10,363 bases of DNA, taken from assembly GCA_021778165.1 (NCBI GenBank), contig JAJYCU010000009.1, positions 1-10,363 of the forward strand, in the 5' to 3' direction. Source of the stretch: a bacterium (lineage in GTDB: Bacteria > Patescibacteria > Saccharimonadia > Saccharimonadales > UBA4665). How positions within the stretch are numbered: position 1 is the stretch's first letter; each line of letters begins with the position of its first letter. This document shows, piece by piece, positions 1 through 6,443 of this stretch. Under the pieces are notes generated by a model, which saw only the letters and a program-made list of their open reading frames with translations, was not told the origin of the DNA and did not search any database. Position numbers and translations under genes: made by a program.

Positions 1-114
1 TTTTTCCATTATTGCTTTAATTGACAAAGCTTCAACTCTAGCTTGACTAGGGTCATAAACACCACAAGGCAAATCACAATGAGCGTAAACAGTTTTTATG
101 AATTTAAGTTTCAT
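1..114 (-). CDS. sodN: Nickel superoxide dismutase, N-terminal part (cut by window edge)
   Basis: NiSOD converts superoxide to hydrogen peroxide and oxygen. The first 38 codons are visible. Residues 12-22 read HCDLPCGVYDP, the nickel-hook signature, in which the mature N-terminal His, the two Cys and the backbone bind nickel. The following residues (SQARVEALSIKA) match the first helix of the family. As in known NiSODs the hook is preceded by a leader that must be removed so that His becomes residue 1; here it is 11 residues and ends V-Y-A, comparable to the V-S-A end of the Streptomyces leader. The ATG is supported by AGGAGA at 121-126, 6 nt upstream. The gene lies 34 nt after trmD with no convincing promoter between, so it is probably co-transcribed. 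The maturation peptidase SodX is not in the window; it could lie beyond the left edge. The C-terminal part is missing only because of the window edge. Confidence 0.9.
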   Translation of the reverse strand, partial: MKLKFIKTVYAHCDLPCGVYDPSQARVEALSIKAIMEK

Positions 115-148
115 TTTATATCTCCTAGAATTATGTTTCTATTTTTAA

Positions 149-817
149 TTATATATCTTTTTCAGGCCCAATCATCATTTTATTACGCCATTCTAATATT
201 TTCTTGTGGTTACCGCTCAATAAAACATCTGGTACTTTTTGGTCCTTGAAATTTTCTGGTCTTGTGTATTGTGGAAATTCTTTTGTTTGGTCATCGCTCA
301 TAAATGACTCTATTTGAACGCTTTCATTACCACCAAGCACTCCTGGAATTAATCTAGTTATAGAATCAACCAAAACCATTGCTGGTATCTCACCACCAGT
401 TAAAATATAATTGCCAATGCTATAGATGTAATCAACATAGCTAGTTATTCTTTCATCGTATCCCTCATATCTAGGGCATACGATAAGATAGTTAACATCA
501 GACGACGCGAGTGAAATAGCATCAGACTGAAGATATGTCTTACCTCTAGGTGAAGGTAAAATAACTTTTAATTCTTTATCAGATATTTTTTTGGTGTGAT
601 TTATTAATTTATAGAGTTGCTCAACCATTAATAACATACCATCACCTCCACCATAAGGAGTATCATCAACTTGTTGACGAGGACCATTACCAAAATCTCG
701 GATATTAATTAATTGAATATCTATCAGCTTTAAGTTCCTAGCTTTAAAAAGCATACTTTGATCTAAAACCCCATCAAAAATTTTAGGGAATAATGAAGCT
801 AGATAAAAAGTAACCAA
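149..817 (-). CDS. trmD: tRNA (guanine-N1)-methyltransferase TrmD
   Basis: SPOUT-family enzyme that makes m1G37 in tRNAs from AdoMet, protecting the reading frame. 222 residues, slightly short for the family (about 240). Visible blocks: YGGGDGMLLM at 55-64, the RYEGYDERI knot strand at 116-124, YSIGNYILTGGEIPAM at 132-147, RLIPGVLG at 155-162, YTRPENF at 184-190 and VLLSGNHKKILEWR at 198-211. The start is TTG; the first in-frame ATG is codon 22, inside the conserved N-terminal region, so TTG is preferred. Only a weak AGAAAG lies about 9 nt upstream, and khpA ends 23 nt before. Two positions depart from E. coli/Haemophilus TrmD: the CGRYEG glycine is Pro115, and the catalytic Asp169 aligns with Glu170. 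The family call is secure; the effect of the substitutions is unknown. Confidence 0.96.
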   Translation of the reverse strand: MVTFYLASLFPKIFDGVLDQSMLFKARNLKLIDIQLINIRDFGNGPRQQVDDTPYGGGDGMLLMVEQLYKLINHTKKISDKELKVILPSPRGKTYLQSDAISLASSDVNYLIVCPRYEGYDERITSYVDYIYSIGNYILTGGEIPAMVLVDSITRLIPGVLGGNESVQIESFMSDDQTKEFPQYTRPENFKDQKVPDVLLSGNHKKILEWRNKMMIGPEKDI

Positions 818-840
818 ATTAATACACTTTCTAGTTAACT

Positions 841-1296
841 TTAAACGTCTAAATCGTCAAACTCAGCTAACTCGTCTCTGGTTTGCTTAAATCGATCAAC
901 GCTTTCTTCGACTTTAGGCTCGTCTGCTATCTCGTTGTCGGCTTTAGGCTCTTCGCTCTTTACATCTTCTTGTGGACTTTGTGATTCATTAGAATTTTCT
1001 GGTTTAGAATATCTTTCATTGCTAGAAAATTCATCACTTCTTCGATTCTCACCGTTATCAACAATTTTTAAATTATACCTGGCATCATTTTTAGTACCAA
1101 GTGCACGTAATAATGTTCTAATACTTTGAGCTGTAGCACCATGTTTACCGATTACACGACCTAAATCTTCTGGGTCAACTGTAAGTTCTAATAAAACACC
1201 TTTTTCATCAATTCTACGTACAACCATTATTTTATCTGGTTTGCTGACTAGTGATTTAACAACATATTCAACAAATTGTTGGTCAATACTGCTCAT
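841..1296 (-). CDS. khpA: KH-domain RNA-binding protein KhpA with acidic C-terminal tail
   Basis: Small KH-domain protein of the KhpA (YlqC) family, which binds RNA broadly, often together with KhpB/Jag. Residues 1-82 form the KH core, with the GxxG loop as GKHG at 50-53 in the context DLGRVIGKHGATAQSIR. Family members are usually about 75-85 residues; this one has 151 because residues 86-151 are a hydrophilic, acidic tail rich in Ser, Glu, Asp and Lys, predicted disordered. The ATG is supported by AAGGAG at 1306-1311, 9 nt upstream. Position between rpsP and trmD is the usual place for this gene in many bacteria. An extended -10 box lies in the 82-nt gap from rpsP, so it may be transcribed both from the rpsP promoter and its own. 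Confidence 0.9.
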   Translation of the reverse strand: MSSIDQQFVEYVVKSLVSKPDKIMVVRRIDEKGVLLELTVDPEDLGRVIGKHGATAQSIRTLLRALGTKNDARYNLKIVDNGENRRSDEFSSNERYSKPENSNESQSPQEDVKSEEPKADNEIADEPKVEESVDRFKQTRDELAEFDDLDV

Positions 1297-1337
1297 AATA
1301 AGTAACTCCTTGTAAAGTATTAATAGTAATAGTTTAA

Positions 1338-1346
1338 ATTATAGCA
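1338..1346 (-). promoter_or_regulatory. Extended -10 promoter element upstream of khpA
   Basis: On the minus strand the bases read TGCTATAAT, a perfect extended -10 element, about 41 nt before the khpA ATG. No good -35 is visible at the right distance, which is acceptable for extended -10 promoters. It would give khpA-trmD-sodN a start independent of rpsP. A run of T just upstream has no stem before it, so it is not an rpsP terminator. Confidence 0.5.
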
Positions 1347-1378
1347 AAAAAAATCTTCCGACTCTATTTATTTATGAT

Positions 1379-1837
1379 TTATTCAGCTTTTTTAGTGCTA
1401 TCAGTTGGTTCAGCTGCTTCAGCAACTTCTTCAGTCTTATTCTCAACAGTTGGCTCTGTCTCAACTATGACTTCTTCGACTATAGGCTCTACTTCAACTA
1501 CAGATTCAACTTCTTTTTCTACTTTAGGCTGATTCTTTCGTAATTTTTCGGGATGTTTTATGACCGATTTAGCTTTTTTACTACCTTCAACCCAAGAAGG
1601 CATAGTCATTTTTTCAGATTTAAAAAGACTAACAATTCGAGGTGTTGGTTGAGCACCATTGTTTAAAAAAGTTTTAGCCTTCTCTACATCAAGATTTAAG
1701 TCTTTTGTATGAGGGTTATAACTTCCGAGAGAGGCCACGATTTTACCACTCGTAGGTGTTCGTCTAGAATCTTGAACAACAATTCTAAACATAGCGTGTG
1801 ATTTACGACCAGTCCTTTGCAAACGAATAGATAACAT
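1379..1837 (-). CDS. rpsP: 30S ribosomal protein S16 with long acidic tail
   Basis: S16 binds 16S rRNA and helps assemble the 30S body. Residues 1-83 are a typical S16 core: MLSIRLQRTGRK, FRIVVQDSRR at 17-26, the SLGSYNPHTK block at 36-45, and FLNNGAQPTPRIVSLF at 57-72. Usual length is 80-90 residues; here it is 152. Residues 84-105 are basic and residues 106-152 are dominated by Glu, Val, Pro and Thr. No Shine-Dalgarno sequence is visible before the ATG despite a leader of about 60 nt. It is the first gene of the operon leading to khpA, trmD and sodN. Neither rimM nor rplS, its usual companions, is present here. Confidence 0.95.
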   Translation of the reverse strand: MLSIRLQRTGRKSHAMFRIVVQDSRRTPTSGKIVASLGSYNPHTKDLNLDVEKAKTFLNNGAQPTPRIVSLFKSEKMTMPSWVEGSKKAKSVIKHPEKLRKNQPKVEKEVESVVEVEPIVEEVIVETEPTVENKTEEVAEAAEPTDSTKKAE

Positions 1838-1903
1838 ATTTAATTAAATTTTACAGATTCTTTCTAATCCAAGATTAAAATATTATTTAAAACTATGGTT
1901 GTT

Positions 1904-1932
1904 ATTCTACAGATTAATTACTCTGTTGTCAA
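1904..1932 (-). promoter_or_regulatory. Sigma-70-type promoter of the rpsP operon
   Basis: On the minus strand TTGACA (1932-1927) is followed by exactly 17 bp and then TAGAAT (1909-1904). That is a consensus -35 and a five-of-six -10. The predicted start near 1897 gives a leader of about 60 nt before rpsP. This is the best promoter in the window, and it lies just after the end of rnc, with no intrinsic terminator visible between them. Confidence 0.8.
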
Positions 1933-1949
1933 TTAAATATCATAAAATA

Positions 1950-2654
1950 TTAAGATTTAATAGTTTTGTATTTATTTAGAGCAGCACTAGCAGCTTTCTG
2001 TTGGGCAATCTGCTTTGATGGGCCCTCTCCTTGACCCATTAATCGATCTTTGACATAAACTCCGACTGTAAAAAGTTTGTCATGATCTGGCCCTATCTCA
2101 TCAATAACTCTGTAAATAGGAGTTGACTCATCCTGAGCTTGAGCTAATTCTTGAAGTTGAGATTTTGAATCCATCCACGAACCAGTCTCCAAAATTCCTT
2201 TAAGAGTAGTAATCAGGCTTTCGGTAATAAATTTAGCAGCAGCACTAAATCCTAAATCTAAATAAATTGCGCCTACGACCGCTTCATAGCAATTAGCCAG
2301 AATTTGTTCTTTAGCTCTTTCTGTGCCTCTTTTTTCTCCTTTAGATAGTCTCATCATATCTAAAAAGTCATAACGTGCCGCAACTGCTCCGATACTTTCA
2401 GTTCTAACTAAGCTACTTCGCCAATTTGTTAGGATACCTTCTGGTTGCTGAAAATTTAAAAATAAATATTCTGTTACAACCAATTCTAAAACTGCATCTC
2501 CTAAAAATTCGTATCTTTCATTGTGTTCTAAATTTAATTTTTTATGCTCATTTAAATAAGACCGATGCGTAAAGGCGATTATTAATTTATCAATATCATT
2601 AAATGTTATTCCTAATTTATTGATTGAAAATTGTTGATAAACCGATTTGTCCAT
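1950..2654 (-). CDS. rnc: Ribonuclease III
   Basis: Double-strand-specific endonuclease that releases the rRNA precursors and processes other structured RNAs. 234 residues, normal for the family. The signature NERYEFLGDAVLEL spans 45-58, with metal/catalytic residues Glu46, Glu49 and Asp53 (E. coli Glu38, Glu41, Asp45). The second motif reads ILANCYEAVVGAIYLD at 118-133; Glu124 corresponds to E. coli Glu117, but the position of E. coli Asp114 is Asn121. A C-terminal double-stranded-RNA-binding domain occupies about 162-230, ending with the QKAASAAL helix. It follows the Nudix gene by 11 nt with no clear Shine-Dalgarno, suggesting translational coupling. It belongs with rpmF and nusB in a ribosome-biogenesis block. 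Confidence 0.96.
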   Translation of the reverse strand: MDKSVYQQFSINKLGITFNDIDKLIIAFTHRSYLNEHKKLNLEHNERYEFLGDAVLELVVTEYLFLNFQQPEGILTNWRSSLVRTESIGAVAARYDFLDMMRLSKGEKRGTERAKEQILANCYEAVVGAIYLDLGFSAAAKFITESLITTLKGILETGSWMDSKSQLQELAQAQDESTPIYRVIDEIGPDHDKLFTVGVYVKDRLMGQGEGPSKQIAQQKAASAALNKYKTIKS

Positions 2655-2665
2655 AGAGTTTAAAC

Positions 2666-3166
2666 TTATAATTTATTTTGCCTAATTCTTTTCATCGCAA
2701 CTAATATTAATTTACCAATATCGTCATATGCTATTTTATCAATTGCTTCATTTGATTTAAACCATTTAATATCATTTAACCATTCTTCAGGTTTAAAATT
2801 ATTAGTATCGCTAATTGCTTCAACTAAATAAACATGCATAGTCATGAGAACAAGTGTTTGTTCTCTTCGATAGCGAAAATTAACTTTACCGAGCCAGGAA
2901 TAAACCTTAACTCCAGTTAGACCTGTCTCTTCTGCAATCTCTCTCTCAGCAGTCTTTCTAGGCTCCTCACCAGGTTCTACATGTCCTTTGGGTATTGTCC
3001 AGCGATTTTTAGTATCTTGGATTAAAAGGACCTCTACTTGGGGGCTATTGGCAGTTCTACGGAATATTACACCTCCAGCGGTTGTTTCATGAACAACTTC
3101 TGAAATATCAGATTTTCTTTTATATACAAATTTTTTTAAACCATTAATTGGCTGAGGTCTTTTCAT
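2666..3166 (-). CDS. Nudix hydrolase (MutT/Ap4A-hydrolase-like)
   Basis: Nudix enzymes hydrolyse nucleoside diphosphates linked to another group. The complete Nudix box GX5EX7REUXEEXGU is present at residues 61-83, beginning GHVEPGEE and ending REIAEETGL, with metal-binding Glu at 76, 79 and 80. The WTIPKGHVEPGE context and the downstream acidic-Trp segment (EWLNDIKWF) resemble the diadenosine-polyphosphate (Ap4A) hydrolase branch, but substrate cannot be read from sequence alone. 166 residues. The first 25 or so residues are a basic extension before the fold. The ATG has a weak AAGG about 8 nt upstream. It lies between nusB (51 nt) and rnc (11 nt), so it is likely expressed with them. Confidence 0.88.
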   Translation of the reverse strand: MKRPQPINGLKKFVYKRKSDISEVVHETTAGGVIFRRTANSPQVEVLLIQDTKNRWTIPKGHVEPGEEPRKTAEREIAEETGLTGVKVYSWLGKVNFRYRREQTLVLMTMHVYLVEAISDTNNFKPEEWLNDIKWFKSNEAIDKIAYDDIGKLILVAMKRIRQNKL

Positions 3167-3217
3167 ATTATTACCTTACTTAAATATTTAACTGTGGGTC
3201 TCCTGGGTAGAAAAAAA

Positions 3218-3661
3218 TTATTTAGTTTTTTTAGTCTTTGAACTATTTAGTAGAACCGTTCCTAGCACACCATTTATGAATTTTGAAGAATTAATATTTC
3301 CAAAAGCTTTGGCGAGCTCTACCGATTCATTAATCACAACTTTAGGTGGGACATCGGTTTCATAGAGCAATTCATATAAACCAATCCTCAAGATATTTCG
3401 ATCAATCCTAGCAATCTGATCGATTGGCCACTCAGGGGCTATTGGTTGAAGCTTTTTATCCAAAATATTAAGTTTTTTCAAAATACCATGAACTAAATCA
3501 GTCGTAAATGCTCTATCCTGAATTAAATCATGATACCTTTGAAAATTTCGATTTAAAATATCATCAATCTGGCAGGATAAATCCTCGCAATCATTTCTGA
3601 ATTCAAATTCAAACAAAGTCTGAAGAGCTATTATTCTTCCTAAATGTCGATTTGATGCCAT
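3218..3661 (-). CDS. nusB: Transcription antitermination factor NusB
   Basis: NusB pairs with S10 (NusE) and binds boxA RNA to keep polymerase processive through rRNA operons; it also assists 16S maturation. 147 residues, usual size. Family landmarks: an N-terminal [17 protein letters not shown] helix (5-21), [14 protein letters not shown] at 87-100, [17 protein letters not shown] at 105-121, and [12 protein letters not shown] at 126-137. The C-terminus ends in a short Lys-rich tail. The ATG has an AAGG about 8 nt upstream. It lies 63 nt after the L32-like gene; that gap is AT-rich with no convincing terminator or promoter. Confidence 0.95.
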   Translation of the reverse strand: MASNRHLGRIIALQTLFEFEFRNDCEDLSCQIDDILNRNFQRYHDLIQDRAFTTDLVHGILKKLNILDKKLQPIAPEWPIDQIARIDRNILRIGLYELLYETDVPPKVVINESVELAKAFGNINSSKFINGVLGTVLLNSSKTKKTK

Positions 3662-3724
3662 TTTGTAGACCTTTTTTAACTATTAATTTTTTTAAAATAC
3701 GTGGCAATCAAGCTTGCTCATCTA

Positions 3725-3883
3725 TTATTTTGAACTCTTAACAACTTTAACACCGGATTCTCTAACCGTCGTTCTTACTTTGACAGGTGACTTAGAATTA
3801 ACTCTTCTGGCTAAATCCAAAACTAAATGCCTTCTCCGGGTACCGGTTTTTCTTGGGCTGGTACGTTTCTTAGGTTTACCCAT
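3725..3883 (-). CDS. rpmF: Small basic ribosomal protein, most likely L32
   Basis: A 52-codon reading frame with a strong AAAGGAGA site (3894-3901) 10 nt before its ATG. The protein is very basic. Its N-terminus, MGKPKKRTSPRKTGTRRRH, follows the L32 pattern of a PK-[KR]-[KR]-TS start and an RR-x-H motif, and the later SKSPVKVRTTVRESG part can be aligned with the beta portion of E. coli L32. It has no cysteine, so it is of the zinc-free type. Context supports L32, because rpmF is often near rnc. The alternative is a shortened L28, whose C-terminal strands look similar. A ribosomal role is much surer than the exact family. Confidence 0.78.
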   Translation of the reverse strand: MGKPKKRTSPRKTGTRRRHLVLDLARRVNSKSPVKVRTTVRESGVKVVKSSK

Positions 3884-3924
3884 GTAATATTATTCTCCTT
3901 TGATGTTATGCTAATTTAATTAAT

Positions 3925-3953
3925 ATAATAACTTTTTTAAGCTGATTTTACAA
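3925..3953 (-). promoter_or_regulatory. Probable promoter of the rpmF-nusB-Nudix-rnc block
   Basis: On the minus strand TTGTAA (3953-3948), then 17 bp, then TATTAT (3930-3925). That is four of six at -35 and five of six at -10 with ideal spacing. It lies just after the end of leuS and would give a leader of about 35 nt that contains the rpmF ribosome-binding site. The region is very AT-rich, so chance matches are more likely here than at the rpsP promoter. Confidence 0.5.
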
Positions 3954-3969
3954 TTAAATTAAGTAATGT

Positions 3970-6441
3970 TTATACAACAAAATTAATAATTTTATCTTTA
4001 ACGAAAATAGTTTTTTTGATTGATTTTTGATCAATAAACTTAGCAACTCTTTGATCATTTAAGACTAGCTTAGTGATTTCTTCTTGACCTGTACCTGTTG
4101 GTAATATAAAAGTAGCTCTCATCTTACCGTTAACTTGAGCGATAATAGTAATATTATCCGTACTTAGAAGATTCTTGTTAAATACTGGCCAAGTGCTTAA
4201 ATGGACAGAGTCTTTATTGTTAAGCTTTTGTCGCCAAATTTCTTCAGAAATATGTGGTGCAAAAATTGCTAATAGTTTTATATATTGGCTAATTGCATCA
4301 AGCCATATATCTTTATTGAAGTTTATTGCAACGTCATTAAATATTTTATAAAAACCATTTAAGGTCTCCATTAAAGCAGCTATTGCCGTATTAAAATTCA
4401 TCAACTCAATATCATTACCGACTTTATTGATTAAATTAGCCATGATTTGTTTGATGTTTTTATCTTCTTGCTCAGAAACAGATTGATTACTATCTCTTAA
4501 GATTATCTGATCAACTAAAACCCACACCCGATTCAAATATCGATAAGTACCACCAAGAATTTCTGGGTTCCAAGGTGTCGTTAAATCATATGGTGCTATA
4601 AACGCAATGGCTAATCTTAAAGAGTCAGCCCCATAGCCACTTTCAATTATATCGCTCGGATTTACGACATTACCTTTACTTTTACTCATCTTTAAACCAT
4701 CTGGTCCTAGAATAATTCCCTGCCCTCTTCTGGCTTGATAAGGCTCTGGGGTTGGAACCATTTTTTGATCATATAAAAATTGGTGCCAAAACCTAGAATA
4801 AAGTAAATGGAGAGTGGTGTGCTCCATCCCCCCCAGATACAAATCAACATTTTGCCAATAATCTAGTTTATCTTTATCGGCGAAACTTAGATCATTATGG
4901 GCATCAAAATATCTCAAATAATACCAACTGCTACCAGCCCAGTTAGGCATCGTATCGGTCTCTCTTTTTGCTGGCTGCTGACAAATTGGACATTTAGTAT
5001 TAACAAAACTATCAATAAGCGATAATGGGCTTTGACCATTGTCAGTTGGCTCATATTTATCAACTGGCGGCAATTCGACCGGTAAATCCTCGTCAGGAAC
5101 GGCTACAGCACCATGTTCAGGGCAATGAATGATAGGAATTGGCTCCCCCCAATAATGTTGACGAGAAAAAATCCAATCCCTTAACCTGTAATTAACTTTT
5201 TTCTGTGCTTGTCCTTTACTGACCAAGTATTCCAGTATTTCTTCTCTAGCTTTTGCAGATGTTAGTCCATCGAATCTTTCAGAATTAATCAAATAACCAT
5301 CCTCAGTGTAAATATCTGTCATAGAAACCACTTTATCTCTTAGTTGTTGATCTTTTGGCACAACGCTAACTGTTGCGTCAATATTGTGTGTTTTCAAGAA
5401 TGTAGCATCTCGTTCATCATGGATATCGCCAAATACTGCACCGGTACCATAATTAACAAGTACAAAATCTGCTATCCAAATCGGGATTAACTTAGAATTA
5501 ATCGGATTTATAGCATAAGCTCCACTAAAAACTCCTGTTCGGTCCTTATCAATATTCTGTCTGTCAATCTCTGATTTTAATTTTACCGAATTAATATAAT
5601 CATTGACTGTCTGTTTATGCTTGGGGTTTACAATATCTTTAATCATTGGGTGTTCAGGAGCTAAAATTAAACACGCTGCGCTATAAATCGTATCAATTCT
5701 AGTTGAAAATACTTCAATAATTTTATCCGAACCTGATACATTAAATTTAATTTGAGCGCCATTGCTTCGACCAATCCAATTTATTTGTTGATCGGCAATT
5801 TTCGAGGGATAATCAACTGTTTTAAGGCCTTCAATTAATCGATCTGCATAATCAGTAATACGCATAATCCATTGCTTAAGTAATTTTTTTTCAACAAGAG
5901 TATCACACCTTTCATGACGACCATTAATTACTTCTTCATTAGCTAGTCCAGTTTTACAAAACGGACACCAATTTATAAAAGTTTCATCTTGGTAAACTAA
6001 ACCAGCTTTAAAAAATCTTAAGAATAGCCATTGGGTCCATTTATAATATGATGGGTCCGACGTCTTAAAAGTTCTCTGCCAGTCAATTGATAATCCCAAG
6101 CTTTTAAGCTGGGTCTCAAAAATAGCAACATTATCATCTGTTGCTTTAATTGGTGAAACTTTATTTTTAATAGCATAATTCTCAGTTGGTAGGCCGAATG
6201 CATCGAAGCCCATTGGGAATAAAACATTATAACCATTCATTCTTTTATATCGAGCTAAAATATCTCCGATTGTATATTCCCTCGTGTGACCAATATGTAT
6301 GCCACTGCCTGAAGGATATGGAAACTCAGTCAACATGACAAACTTTTTCTTTTCAGCAAAATCTATAGCTTGGTAGATTTTATCCTCCTGCCAAACTTTT
6401 TGCCACTTTGTTTCGATATCTTTTGGATTATAGCGTTTCAT
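3970..6441 (-). CDS. leuS: Leucyl-tRNA synthetase
   Basis: Class I synthetase that charges tRNA-Leu and edits mischarged products. 823 residues, full length. The HIGH motif is literal (residues 49-52, in GSGIHIGHTREYTIGD), and KMSKS is at 584-588 within LGPDGLKMSKSKGN. A first zinc-type cluster has Cys159, Cys162 and Cys179; a second has Cys440, Cys484 and Cys487. The CP1 editing domain includes STRIDT at 246-251 and GTGAVFGDIHDERD at 332-345; the Thr and Asp needed for hydrolysis are kept, although the usual MAVPGHD wording is changed. RDWIFSRQHYWGEPIPI (421-437) and the C-terminal IIAQVNGKMRA (766-776) are typical. It begins 2 nt after the ddl stop with no Shine-Dalgarno, so translation is probably coupled to ddl. 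Confidence 0.98.
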   Translation of the reverse strand: MKRYNPKDIETKWQKVWQEDKIYQAIDFAEKKKFVMLTEFPYPSGSGIHIGHTREYTIGDILARYKRMNGYNVLFPMGFDAFGLPTENYAIKNKVSPIKATDDNVAIFETQLKSLGLSIDWQRTFKTSDPSYYKWTQWLFLRFFKAGLVYQDETFINWCPFCKTGLANEEVINGRHERCDTLVEKKLLKQWIMRITDYADRLIEGLKTVDYPSKIADQQINWIGRSNGAQIKFNVSGSDKIIEVFSTRIDTIYSAACLILAPEHPMIKDIVNPKHKQTVNDYINSVKLKSEIDRQNIDKDRTGVFSGAYAINPINSKLIPIWIADFVLVNYGTGAVFGDIHDERDATFLKTHNIDATVSVVPKDQQLRDKVVSMTDIYTEDGYLINSERFDGLTSAKAREEILEYLVSKGQAQKKVNYRLRDWIFSRQHYWGEPIPIIHCPEHGAVAVPDEDLPVELPPVDKYEPTDNGQSPLSLIDSFVNTKCPICQQPAKRETDTMPNWAGSSWYYLRYFDAHNDLSFADKDKLDYWQNVDLYLGGMEHTTLHLLYSRFWHQFLYDQKMVPTPEPYQARRGQGIILGPDGLKMSKSKGNVVNPSDIIESGYGADSLRLAIAFIAPYDLTTPWNPEILGGTYRYLNRVWVLVDQIILRDSNQSVSEQEDKNIKQIMANLINKVGNDIELMNFNTAIAALMETLNGFYKIFNDVAINFNKDIWLDAISQYIKLLAIFAPHISEEIWRQKLNNKDSVHLSTWPVFNKNLLSTDNITIIAQVNGKMRATFILPTGTGQEEITKLVLNDQRVAKFIDQKSIKKTIFVKDKIINFVV

Positions 6442-6443
6442 GA

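Noticed and set aside
43..249. Plus-strand 68-residue frame
   Set aside because: It lies antisense to sodN and the end of trmD, has no ribosome-binding site or family resemblance, and is explained by the genes on the other strand.
935..1129. Plus-strand 64-residue frame inside khpA
   Set aside because: It is antisense to the KH core and acidic tail, Ser/Leu-rich as expected for the reverse of Glu/Lys codons, with no independent support.
1933..1949. Terminator after rnc
   Set aside because: Only a five-pair AT stem without a T-run can be drawn, too weak to call.
3188..3210. GC-rich patch between nusB and the Nudix gene as a terminator
   Set aside because: The bases around CCCAGGAGACCC are not self-complementary enough to form a stem, and no T-run follows.
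6018..6236. Minus-strand 72-residue frame inside leuS
   Set aside because: It is in another frame within the conserved LeuRS catalytic region; leuS explains the sequence completely.
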